Origin: Tetrahymena thermophila SB210
Taxonomy: Eukaryota; Ciliophora; Oligohymenophorea; Hymenostomatida; Tetrahymenidae
Reading direction: 5' to 3'
NCBI RefSeq assembly: GCF_000189635.1
Contig: NW_002476326.1
Location: 310,001-374,000, forward strand
DNA: 64,000 nt
Below are positions 1 to 12,497 of this stretch, piece after piece. Each line of letters begins with the position of its first letter. The first letter of the stretch is position 1. The translations under genes were made by a program, and so were the position numbers. Under the pieces are notes generated by a model. It saw nothing but the letters and a program-made list of their open reading frames with translations. It did not search any database and was not told the DNA's origin.

Positions 1-3000
1 AAATAAGTTTCTAAGCTCTTCACCTTAATCATTTTAGTTTATCCATATTAATCTGGAGAATCAGTAAATTTGATTTAAAATTATTATTTTCATCTAGTTT
101 ACAATATTATTTTTTAAATTGAAATTAATTAGCTTCTATATAAATTAACTTTATTCATGCGTATATTTTTTAATTATTTTATTTTAATTAAATTTTTATT
201 TTGATTACTAATAATTTATTCTTTTATATTTTATAATTTTTTTTCATTTTTCCCTTCTAAATAACAATTTAATTATATATTTTTTATTCAATATTTAAAA
301 AGATCTAATTAAGCTGGTGCAATTAATTCATCAGACTTAAGTTCTGGTTTAGGAAAGTGCACCAATCTTTCAAATTTGACACTTTATCTTGGGTAAAAAC
401 ACTTGTTATTTTTATTTTATTGTGCTTGTGTTTTTTTTAATTTATTTATTTGTTTGCTTGTTAATTTAACTTATTTTTTCATATACAACTTTTATTTTTA
501 TTTTAAATTAATTTCTTTTTACTTCATATTTTTTCTTCATTTTTTCCTTCTAACTAACTAATTAACGATATATTTTTTATTCAATATTAAAAAAGTTCTA
601 AATAAATTGGTGATAAAGGTGCTTAAGGCATAGGTTTTGGTTTAGGAAAGTGCACTAATCTCTAAAATTTGACACTTTATCTTGGGTAAAAACAGTTTAT
701 TTGTTTTGTATTGCACTATTTTTTAATTTAAAAGTGAATTTAAAACAAAATAAATAACTCTTTTAATTTATTTATTTATTTGATTTATTTTTGGCTTATT
801 TTTATTATATTTGTGTTTTTCTAATATTTATATGTTTGCTTTTTTGCTAATTTAACTCAATTTTTCATTTTCAACTTTTGCTTTTATTATCAATTAATTC
901 AATTCTTATTATTTCATATTTTTTCTTTATTTTTTTGTTTTAACTCATTAAATGATAATATATTTTTCTTTAATATTTAAAAAGATCTAATTAAATTGGC
1001 GCTATTGGTGCTTCAGATTTAGGTTCTCATTTAGGAAAATGTACTAATCTCTCAAATTTGACACTTAATCTAATGTAAAAACAGTCTATTTGTTTTGGAT
1101 TGTGCTATTTTTATTAAAAATTAATTTAAAAAAAATATTAATAACTCTTTTAAAAATAATTAACAGCTTTTTCTATGATTTATTTTTTCTTTTATTTGTT
1201 GTGCTTGCTTATGTTTTTTTTTCTTTTTTATTTGTAAATTTAACTCATTTTTTCATTTTCAGCTTACTCTTTAATTATTAATTAGTTCATTTTTTATTAT
1301 TTCATACTTTTTCTACATTTTTTTCTTTTATTATATAATTTTTCTTCAATATTTAAAAAGAGGGAATTAAATTGGTGATTAAGGTGTATCAGGCTTAAGT
1401 TTTTGCTTAGGAAAGTTATTTAACCTATAAAATTTGACACTTGATCTTGGGTATAAACAGTTATTGTTTTGAATAGGTTATTTTTGAATATCAAAATGAA
1501 TTTAAAACAATTAAAATAATTCTTTTAATTAATTTATTAGCTTTTTATTTGATTTATTTTTCTTTCTTTTAAAGTATTAGCTTATTTTTATTTATTTATT
1601 TATTTATATGTTTGCTAAATTAACTCATTTTTTAATTTTAAACTTCTGCTTAATATGTTCATTATTTATTATTTCATATACTGACTTTCTTTATTTTTAC
1701 TTCTAACTAACAAATTAATTATATATTTTTCTTTAAAGGTGTAATCAAATTGGTGATGAAGGTATATTAGGCTTAAGTTCTGGTATTGGAAAATGTACTT
1801 ATCTCTCAAATTTAACACTTTATCTTGGGTAAAACAGTTTATTTGTTTTGGATTGTGATATTTTTTGGATTTAAAAATTAATTTAAAGCAATATAACTAA
1901 TTATTTTAATTTATTTTTTCACCTTTATTTGATATATTTTTCTTTTTTATTATTTTGTTTATTTGTTTATTTGTTTTTTTTTTTTTCTTCTTTATTTGTT
2001 TGTTAATTATTTAACTCATTTTTTATTTTCAACTTTTGTTTTATTATCTCTAATTCAATACTTATTATTTCATATTTTTCTTCATTTTATCCTACTAAAT
2101 AACTAATTAAATATATATTTTTTCGTTGATATTTAAAAAGGTCTAATTACCTTGGTGATGTAAGTGCATCGAGCTTAGGTTCTGGGTTAGGAAAGTGCAC
2201 TAATCTCTCAAATTTGACACTTAACCTAAGGTAAAAACAGTTTATTTATTTTGTATAGTGTATTTTTGAATTTAAAAAATTATTAGTAATTCTATTAATT
2301 TATTTGTTAGTTAGTTATTTATTTTTCATTTTTTGTATTGAATTATTTATTTATTTGTTTGTTGATTTGACTCATTTCTTCGTTTTAAATTTTTTGCTTT
2401 ATTATTAATTAATTTGTTTCTTATCATTTCATATTTTTTCTTCATTTTTTCCTTCTAACTAACTAATTAACTATATATTTTTCTCTTCAATATTTAAAAA
2501 GTGGAAATTAAATTGGTAAAATTGGTGGATCAAGCTTAAGTTCTGGTTTAGGAAAGTGCATTAATCTCTAAAATCTGACACTTAATTTAACGTAAAAAGA
2601 GTTTATTTGTTTTGGATTGCGATATTTTTGAAAATTTAAAAAGTGGAAATTAAATTGGTGACGAAGGTGTGTCAAGCTTAGGTTCAGTTTTAGAAAATTT
2701 CACTAATCTCTCAAATTTGACACTTAGTTTAATGTAAAAATAGTTTATTTGTTTTAGATTGCTCTATTTTTTAATATAAAAACTATTTTTAAAAAAATTA
2801 ACTTATTAGCTTTTTAAATGATTTATATTTGTTTTTTTATTGTGCATGTTTTTTATTTATTTATTTATTTATTTTTTTGACTGTTTGTTAATTTAGCTCA
2901 TTTTTTCAATTTTCAACTTATAACTTTATTATTAATTAGTTTATTTCTTATTATTACGTATTTTTTCTCATTTATTTCTTTTAACTAACTAAATAACTAA

Positions 3001-4708
3001 ATCTTTTTTCTTCAATCTTTCAAAAGCGGAAATTAAATTAGTGATATAGGTGCATCAATATTAAGTTCTGGTTTAGGAAAATGCACTAATTTCTCTAATT
3101 TAACACTTGATCTAAGGTAAAAACAGTTTATTTGATTTGGATTGTTCTCTTTTTTGAATTGAAAAACGAATTTAAAACAATATTATTAAAGTTTTTATTT
3201 CTTATTAATTAATATTTTTTTTTCATTTTTTCATTCTAAACTTACTGATTTACTATTTTTTTTTTTCAATATTAAAAAAGTTACAATTAAATTGGTGTTA
3301 TTAGTACATCAGACTTATGTTCCGTTTTAGAAAAGTGCACTAATCTCTCAAATTTGACACTTAACCTAAGGTAAAAATAGTTTATTTGTTTTAGATTGTT
3401 CTATTTTTAAATGTAAAAATGAATTTAAAACAAAAAAACTAAATCTGTTTAATTTATTTATTAACTTTTTACTTTATTTATTAATATTCTTTTTCATTTT
3501 TCTTGTCTTTTTTTTTAATTCTTTATTTGTTTGTTTGTTAATTTAAGTTATTTTTCATTTTCAAGTTTTGCTTTTATTATCAATTAACTAATTAGTTCAT
3601 TTCTTATTATTTCATATTATTTCTTTGTTTTTTACTTCTAACTAATTAACTTTATATTTTTTCTTCAATATTTAAAAAGTGGAAGCTAAATTGGTGGCCA
3701 AGGTGCATCGGGCTTAGGTTATTGTTTAGGAAAGTGCACTCATCTCTCAAATTTGGTACTTGATCTTGCGTAAAAACAGTTTATTTGTTTTGGATTGTGT
3801 TATTTTTGAATTTAAAATTAATTTAAAACAATATAATTAACTCTTTTAATTTTTTTATTAGCTTTTTAAATAATTAATTTTTAGTATTTTTTTATTTTAT
3901 CTGTATGCTTTTTTTATTTGTTTGTTTTTTAATTTAAATTATTTTTTTATTTTCAATTTTTGTTTTATTTTATGAATTAATTTCTTATTATTTCATTTTT
4001 CCCTTCTAATTTACTCTTTATTTTTTCTTCGATATTTAAAAAGAGAAATTTATATGGGTGATTAAGGTACATTGGACTTAGTTTAAGGCTTAGGAAAGTG
4101 CACTAATCTCTCAAATTTGACACTTTATCTTAGGTAAAAATTAATTATCTTTTTTTATTGAGCTTTGGTGTATTTTTTTATTCTTTGTTTTTCTGTTAAT
4201 TTTATAACACATTTTTTAATTTATAAATTTTACTTTTATTATTATTAGTTCCTTTCTTATTATTTATAGTTTTTTCTTCATTTTTTCCTTCTAACAAACA
4301 AATTAACATTTGTTTTTTCTTCGATATTTAAAAAGTGGAAATTAAATTGGTGATGTAGCTGCCTCAGGCTTAGGTTATATCTTAGGAAAGTTCACTAATC
4401 TCTCAAATTTGAAACTTTATCTAGAGTAAAAATAAATATTTTATTTTTTTTGTATTGTGATATTTTTGAATATAAAAATGAATTTAAAACGATACATCAA
4501 ACTCTTATAATTTATTTATTTATTAAATTTCTTTTTATTTTTTATGTGTTAACTTTTTTTTTATTTATTGGTTTAAAATGTAATGTTTTATTTAAAAAGT
4601 TTATTTTATTTTTTAGTAATTTACACTAATTTGTATTAAAAGGGAAAACGAAATCAACTAACCATAGCAATTGAATTTAAAGTGTTTCAAGTTAAAAAGA
4701 TTAGTTGA
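1..4708 (+). CDS. Leucine-rich-repeat protein A, one repeat per exon (5' end outside window)
   Basis: Read in the ciliate code this is an LRR gene; LRRs are protein-binding solenoids and no partner is evident. Exons: <1-63 (degenerate repeat), 303-392, 596-685, 985-1074, 1361-1450, 1739-1828, 2141-2230, 2502-2591, 2644-2733, 3027-3116, 3281-3370, 3680-3769, 4044-4133, 4336-4425, and a last exon probably 4600-4708. The thirteen internal exons are each exactly 90 nt and encode about 30 residues, with GNQIGDEGAS first, then GLGSGLGKCTNLSNL and LTLNL. Every intron is phase 2, with donors like GTAAAAACAG and acceptors like TTTAAAAAG. All thirteen repeats are open in frame, so the gene looks functional. 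Similar LRR proteins are common in Tetrahymena. The last exon could instead start at 4617 and stop at 4674. Any N-terminal domain lies left of the window. Confidence 0.85.
303..4425 (+). repeat. Tandem array of about 13 exon-plus-intron units
   Basis: Units repeat with start-to-start spacing mostly between 255 and 402 bp; one is only 142 bp. Both parts of the unit are similar between copies: the 90-nt LRR exon and the intron, which starts GTAAAAACAGTTTATTTG, continues TTTTGGATTGTGCTATTTTT and ends with a T-rich tract before AATATTTAAAAAG. Similar introns mean whole genomic units were duplicated, not only coding repeats. Confidence 0.85.
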
Positions 4709-5794
4709 CTTAAAAATAAATTATTGATGATGAAAAAGTAGTGTAATAGGACGAATTAATATAACTATATTTGAATACTATAATATACTCTCTTTTATTT
4801 TAAAATATTTTATAATTTGATAAATTGACCTAAAATTTTGATAAATTTGTTATTATTACTTTTTTTATAAATGTTGTATTTAGGTAAATGAAAAAATAGT
4901 TTTAAAAAGTATAAATTTAAGAATTAAATTTACATAAATAAAGTAATTACTAAATTAACCTTGGTTAATGAAATAAAATAAGATTAAATAAATTTTAATT
5001 TATTCCTAATTAAAAATGATGAAAAACAGCACTTAGTTTTAACTATAAATATTAACAAATTATTTTATTAAAAAAATGTTGGCCATAATGATTAATTTTA
5101 TTGTAAAAGATGGGTATTAATATTTAATACAAAATAATAAATGAAATTAAATTATGGATAATCTATAATTAATAAAGATATTGTTTCTAAAGACATTTTT
5201 CCAACTTAAGAAAATGATAATATAAAATTTTAAATTATAAATAGCAAGCTTAAATTTCTTTAATATTTATTTTTGGAGGTTTTAAATCAATTTATTTTAG
5301 TAAAATTAGAAAAAAAGACAATTAAAAAATATATTTCAGCTTATTTTTTATAATTATTATTAACTTTTTTAATCTACCTACATTCTATTTAAAATCTAAA
5401 TGTAGAAAAAATAATTATAATTATTACTTTTCATTATTAAATATTAATTAATAAGAAAATTTTTTTTTTCGAAAAAAAAAATTATGTACTTGATCGCTAA
5501 TTACGGTGATGAAGTATTTTTAAAATAGCAAATTGCGATAAGTAAAATTAGGAATTAATCATTTGTAGTATCGTAAATAAAATATCGAAAGATTTTATAT
5601 AAATATAAAAAACAATTAAAATTTATTTTTATAACTAAATAATGAATTTAATCATTTATTTTTTAAAAGAAAGGAGCTTTATAGTTTTTATTATAAATAT
5701 CCTAATTTTTTTAGGATTTACCTCAATAATTAATTAATTTTAAAATGGAATTTCTTTTTTTTTACATTATTTTTGTTTGTCTTATGATAACTCA
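4709..5794. other. Intergenic, convergent gene ends
   Basis: AT-rich spacer between the ends of LRR gene A (+) and the WD40/coiled-coil gene (-). I see no exon-like stretch; a homopolymer-rich patch lies near 5460-5480. Confidence 0.6.
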
Positions 5795-8700
5795 TCAATT
5801 TTAGGATACAGCTCCTTGGTTAGATAATTTTTAAATATTATATTATGTTTATTCATCTTTATTATTTAAGTATGTCATTTTTAGAGCTTCTTAAATCTTT
5901 TATTTTTTGACAGATGGAGTAGGTGTAAAAGATATTTATTTACGAGTATCACCTAAATAACTAGGATAAATCATACTACCTATGTTTGAGTTGCCTGTAA
6001 CTGGAGTAGTTGCTAATCTTCCTAAAGGACTCTAACTACTATATGTTTTAGGATAATCTGTTTATACTTCTAATTTTTCTTTTTTAAAGGCTTAAGGATC
6101 AAATGTATCTCTTCTTGGTAGGATCTCTTCGTTTTAGGTATTTTATGTAGTTTAATCAGTAACTATTTGCTTTTCTTAATTGATGTTGTTTGATTAGAAA
6201 ACAAAATTAGATTTAGCTGGTTAGGGAGTGAGAGATCTAAGGGAGTCATAATTTTTGGTGTCTATATATTAAACATATTGCTAATGCTCAATTTATCTTC
6301 TGATAAATTCAGAAGGTCTATCATTATAAGAACTTGGAGAAATAGTAGCTATGTTCAATGTTGAAATAGGTTGTGAAGAAACGTTAGTAAGCGAAATATT
6401 CTTTTTCATATTTTTCAAGTTTTATAGTCCAGAAATAGATCTATCTGATTTTTCAGGTTAAACTAAATTATTCTAATTGCTGTTGCTATAATTATTTTAA
6501 TAGGTAACATTTTTTTATTAATAGTTTTAAATGTTTTATTGGTATTACTACTGCTACTACTATAATTATTATTATTGTTATTATTGTTGTTACTGCTTTT
6601 TTTATTATTGCTAAATTTAATTTGAGATGTTCACAGATTAAGGGCTTTTGCTTCTATGCTCATTAGATATATCTTCTTTTTAAGGCTGACTTTCGATATA
6701 ATTTTATACTTATACCTTTTCTTTTGATTTGTTTATCATTTCTTATTAATTAGATTAACTAATGTCTGATTTGCTTCTGTAATGGATCAAGTTACTATTG
6801 TTGTTATTTGTATTATGATTAGAAGAGTATTATTAGGTGATGCTAGGATTGTTGTATTGGCCTTAAGTATTAGTATCTTTTTCACTTTTTTAAGCTGAGA
6901 AGAAATTTTTAGTCTATAAATTATTTTAACTGCTGTGATTAAATTATTTCTGATTTTCATTTTAAGTAATTGCTTAGTTAGAATTTAGCTTTTAATTAAT
7001 TGCTTCATTTTGATAAGAATAATAATTTGTAAACTTTTTTTTCTCATGAGCTGAGTTATTTTACTAACTAATTTCGTTTTCAGGTTTTTGAATTTGTTTT
7101 TCTGCACTCAAATAAGGCTAAGATGGTGTTTGAGGTGTTTCTGAACCATTAAAACTTTGTTATGGTTTTGGTTTTATATTTGTATTATATTATTGTGTGA
7201 CACTTACTTAAGCTTTAACTGAAGATTATGGAGAAGTAGTGATTTAGCTTGACTGTAAATTAGGTGAAGTATTATTTTAGAATTATTTTTAAGATAAATT
7301 TTATTCAAATTAGTTGATTTAGGATTTTATTTGATTTGGAGTTGAAGGTTGTTTAATGTCTATTGATTATTAAAATAAATTTTTTGAGTAGAGAGGTGAT
7401 ATGCTATTAGATAATTAGCTTTGAGAATTTTATTTAGATTAGCTTGGAATGTTTTAGGTAATTTATGATAGAGGATTTTGATAATTAGATTTATTATCAC
7501 TTTGGCTTGCAATTTAATAATCTTTTTATATGAAAATTTAATTAGAATTTTGAGAATTTCTTGGATCTTTTTAGTGTGAAAAATAATTTGCTTATTGCAC
7601 AGGTTAGAATTAGTGCTTTAATTGCTGAGTTTAAATAATATTTGCCTATGGGATTACAGCTATCTTTTCTGATTTTCTATTAGTTTATTCTATTCTGCTA
7701 AACTAAGCCATAGATTCATTTTCTATAAGAGAGAGAAGAGAATTCCATTCATCCAGTAGCAATTCCTTTCTGCATTATTCATAAATATTATTATTTGAAT
7801 TTCCATTAATCGTTGCATTATGGTTTATTTAATCTTGAAGCTACTACTGATAAAGAGAATTTAATTTTTCTATTTCTTGCTTCAGAAGTAGAATAAGTTC
7901 TTCTTTAGATTCTATGTTCTTAATTTAAAGCTTCTCTCTATCTAACAAAACACTATATTACTTTACCCAGTGTTCAAGAGAATCTTTAGTTCTACGTAAG
8001 TCGCTTTTAAGTCTTTCATTTTCCTTTCTTGTATTTTCAATATCTTGTATTAAATTTTTATTTTAAATCTCAATTTAAGATGTTTATTTTAAAATGCGCT
8101 AGTTTTCTCTTTATTACTCGTCAATTTAGCTGTAAAGGTTTTTTATTTGCTTTTCATAAATATTTTTTTAGATTTACTCCAACTCTTTCACTGAAATTTA
8201 AGAATTTTTAATGCACTCTGTAAGTTAGATTAGGTTTTTCTCATTTGCTTATTCAGTAATGATTTAATTAACTTTATCTATGAAATTTTATCTTTCGTTT
8301 GAGTAATTTAACTTAGAATTATCAAATTAATGCTTTAAATTAGCTAACTCTTTCTGGGTTGCTTCGTTTTACTGTTACAATTTACTGTTTTCTTATTAGT
8401 AAAAAGTTATTTCTTTTCTGCTTGCTGTATTTTATTTTTTAAGCTCTTCGATTTCTTATGTTGAAGCTGCTTTCTCTTTAGCAATATTATTGCATTGATT
8501 AATCAACTATTGATTATTATTTACAAGATTTTCATTTTAACTTATCAAGTTTTACTTCTCTATCTTCATTGTTGAAATTTATTTCAGAAGATTAGAATTT
8601 TCTTCTAAAATCTTTTAATTCTCTTAGTGCTTCTAAATTGTCATATTCTGTATTTGACTCTACAAAGAAGTCACATTCAAGTTCAGCTCTTAATTAATTT

Positions 8701-11700
8701 TAATGAGATTTTAGTTTTCATTAAAAATGTTTTCCCTCATCATAGAATCTGTTTTTTAGTTTTACTAAATGACTCTGATTTCCTCTTCAAGTATTTCTTT
8801 TTATTATTTATATTAGAGTACTTCTTTTTCATAATTGGTATTTATCTGTCTCAATTATCTTATTTCTTCTTCTTTGTTACTATTAACACTTGTAAATTGA
8901 TCTTTTTCTAATTGCAAATTCAATAAATTAGATTTTAAAATATCATTTTCTCCTTTTATCTGATTTAACTCAGTTATCAATTTCTCTTTTTCTAATTTTT
9001 CACTTTCACTTTTTTCTATTTCCATATTTAACTTTTTTGTTATTATTTACTGGTTAACGTCTAACGAATCGTTTAATTTTTTATACTCGTTAATTTTTAA
9101 CCTCAGGTTTTCTAATTCCATTCTCAATTATTAAGCCTCTTCTTAGCTTATCAATGGACTTCCTTTTTGTTAAGCTTACTTAAATGCTTCGTTGCTCTTT
9201 ATTGATTACTATAATTATGGATCTGAATTTATTTAAATTAGTTTTTAATTTACTACATTTATCATATTACTGAGCTAGCTATTACTTATTTAATTAGATT
9301 CATTATGCTATTTAAGTACATTTTATTGAATATTTTCAGCTTATAAGCTTGGACGTTGTACAAGATGAGAGTGTATAGCAGCTAAATATGATTCACTTGT
9401 ATTACTTACAACAGAATTGTAATTATGGACATCATTATCGTTTACCTTTAAAGTATTTTGTTGTTAATCTTTTTATATATTATCATTTAAACATAGAGTT
9501 TCTTATTCACAATCATCTTAATTCAATTATCTACCTTCATCATCATCTTCTCCTAAATCTGGCTAGAGAATCTCATGATCTTCTTCTCTAGAGTTATTTC
9601 TGTTATGCTTATACAAACTAAACTCAGAAGCCATGCTTCTGTCGCTTTGTATTATCTAGTTTTGAATATCAGTTAGTTTACCTTCTTGATCTTAGGCTTA
9701 CAAGTGATTTGATTGATACTAAGCAGTAGGTATTTTACTATACAAACTATAAATTGGCTACAATGTTGCTCCACTATTATTTTATTGTTATTATTTTTCA
9801 AGCTCTAATCTCTTAATATTGAAAGCCTCTTCCAAATTAAGAAGCTTTACTTTATTCTATCCTTTTTCTCCAGATTGAGATTTCTCATTGTTTAAATTTT
9901 CAAAAGAGCTTGGATTAAATTGAGGAGTTTAATCAGCATATTCAAGTTCATCATATTTTGATTTCTACTGTTAGATATCTAAAATTAAATCCTGCTTTTA
10001 TTATTATTCAGGTTATATATTATCCTATGAATCATTTACAAATTTAGAATTAGAAAATGTTTATTCTTAATCATTCTCCATTGCCTATAAATGCTTCATT
10101 GATAATTATTCTTGGTTTTAGTTAGTTTCATAATCATTAATATGATTGTTTGCTTCTTCTTATTCGTAGGTTTGATCATTTATGTAATTATTTTACTAAT
10201 TTTAATTACTATAGCTATTAGCAATTTGATTATTATTGTTACTTTAAATAGATTATTAGTTAAATTATTAATAATTTTAGTTTGATGAATAGTCTGTTTG
10301 CTTATTTTAAATTGTATTATATTGCTTACTACTTTCATGAATAGCTGATGATGAAATAGAATTATTTAAAGAACTAAGTTCTGGACATTGAAGAATATTA
10401 AAAACAGGATGATTAGCTGTTCCGATCATACCATCTGGAAGTATGTAAGGTTATTCTAGCTACCAAATCCTAAGCCTACCTGAAGTATCTGAAGTCAAAA
10501 AGAACTCATCATCCAAATGTAAGACATGATTAATATCATTAAAGTGGTAACTTGTATACTTTTTTGATTAAAAGTTAAGAATTTATGAGATTTATAAAAG
10601 CTAATAATCTTTTCCATCTGATATAACAATTTAATTAAATGACTATCTATCCATTGTTTAAATAGGATTCTATAGTTGAGCAATCTTTTTTTCTATAGTT
10701 GCTCTCTCAGTATCCCAAACTCCAAAAGCACCGCTTTAACAACTTATTAAGATATAATTACTCTTTTAAGGATGGATCATCATGCAAACAATTCCATTTT
10801 AATTCTAGCTTACAGTTTGAATTCCCTTATTAATTTCTTTGGTTTCATATCTTCTTTCTTCCCTACCTTACACCCAATTAAATATGCTAATATTTCCGCT
10901 AATTTTTGTTGAGAATATAATTTAAGATTCTGAGTAATTTAAACAGTTGTTAATAACATCATTTGGTATATCCCATCTTAAAAGTTCTCTCTCAAGTTAA
11001 AAGCCCTTAACTTTTTAATCAAATCTATAGAGGTAAATACAATTTTGAATGTCAATTAATATTATCCTATCAATTTTATCACTTCTGTTTTTAACTGGGC
11101 GGACAATATTGACTTCACAAGTATGCGTAGAAATATTCTCAACTCTTTTATTCTTCCAATTAATAACTATCATCATATTCCCTTCCACGCCAATAAGGAA
11201 TTCATTAATTCCAAATACTAATTTACAAGGTCTGTCGGTCTTAAAAATTTTTTTTAATTTACCGGTTCTCCAATTCCAAACCTTGATTTGTTTATCTTCT
11301 GAACAACTTGCTGCATAGTACTTTTCTAATTTAAATAGGCATAGTACTTTACCATTATGTGCTTAAGCATTTTTGCTATCTTTAAGTTCTTTAGACTTAA
11401 AATTTCTACTACTATCGATAGTTGTTTCTATAAAAAATTGAATAAAAATATTTAATTAAAATTTTAATAATCAATTTTATCTGTAATAATAAATAAATAA
11501 ATAAAATTAGTAATAAACAAAATTTAGATTTATTTATTTTTAACTGATAATTGACAATAATTAATAAAATAGATAAATATAAAACAAATGATAGTAAGTA
11601 AGATACTTATTTACAATCGTTAAATAAAAAAAACTCATTCTTTTTCGTATTAATTAAAAAAAAATATTTTAAAGCATAAACTAAATTAATAAAAAGCTAA

Positions 11701-12497
11701 ACAAAGCAAATGAATAAATTAATAAATCATAAATTACCATAATCAACAGTAAAACTAGCGTTGTGGCCATTAAGCCATTTATGAATGTCTTCAAAATTAT
11801 CTTTGCTCAATATCCAAGTCTAAAATTTACTCGTTTACAAGTATTGCTAAGCAAACCCTACTAAACATAAACCACCTAAACTTTCTATGTCATTAACAAA
11901 AACGGGTATTTATGTATTTATCCTAAATTATTGATAGGTTTTTTACTCATTTAAATGAGTTTGCTAATTTACATCGAATGAAACAAAGTATTTATCTTAT
12001 TCAAAGTTTTCTATGACATAGGTTGATTCATTTTTACCTGAAGGAAGATAAAGATATTTATTTGTGTGGACTTTGAAAAAGTCGCTATAATCCTAAATGC
12101 TAACAATACCACAATGTCTAACATTTCTAATAGGTTTTTCTAGTTGCATGATAGCACAACAACAATACTGCTAATCGGCTATTGATGCCTCGTTCCAATC
12201 ATCGTATTAAAATGTTTTTTCAAAGAAAAGTTCTTTTACGCCTACATATTCTCCTAATGATGATTAGAAAACAAATGAATCTTTAACACTAAACTCCTTA
12301 CTTTAAGGAGAGACCACATTTACTATAGGGGTAATAATATGTTGTGGTGATACCAAAACAGCAGCTCCTTCTCTTTTCTGATTTTCTTAAAAATAAAGAA
12401 GTCTACCTATAGATTCATTTAAATTATTGCTGTTAATAGATTGTATTCCTAATTGGTTCCTTGTCTAGTGGATTCCAATAATTCGACTTGAATCCAT
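5795..12497 (-). CDS. Degenerate trypsin-like domain + WD40 repeats + Asn/Gln-rich and coiled-coil protein
   Basis: Exon 1 is 12497-11738 and exon 2 is 11427-5795; the intron (11737-11428) is phase 1 and joins G to AA. The product is about 2,130 residues. Residues about 1-250 resemble a chymotrypsin-fold protease: GAAVLVSPQHIIT matches the strand before the catalytic His, AIMQLEKPI the strand after the Asp, and LGGLCLVGFA plus a final helix the C-terminal barrel. The expected His, Asp and GDSGG are not visible, so it is probably inactive. Next come WD40 blades, for example CSEDKQIKVWNW and TSDTSGRLRIWQLEQ, ending near 10.4 kb. After them are Asn/Gln-rich sequence, a long heptad-like coiled coil (about 9.1-7.7 kb) and a Ser/Asn-rich tail. 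The frame at 10381, 6424 and the stop agree. The reading frame is open upstream to about 12610 without another ATG, so an extra 5' exon is possible. Function unknown; scaffold role inferred. Confidence 0.75.

Noticed and set aside
303-4425. Noncoding satellite or ncRNA cluster
   Set aside because: At first it looked like a satellite of about 340 bp, but each conserved core is a 90-nt open LRR exon flanked by GT...AG, which explains the pattern better.
8029-9591. Several + strand ORFs of 60-94 residues inside 8.0-9.6 kb
   Set aside because: They are antisense shadows of the coiled-coil part of the minus-strand WD40 gene.
10495-10683. Minus-strand ORF MLNYRILFKQW
   Set aside because: Off-frame shadow on the same strand as the WD40 repeats; the true frame gives TSDTSGRLRIWQLEQ.
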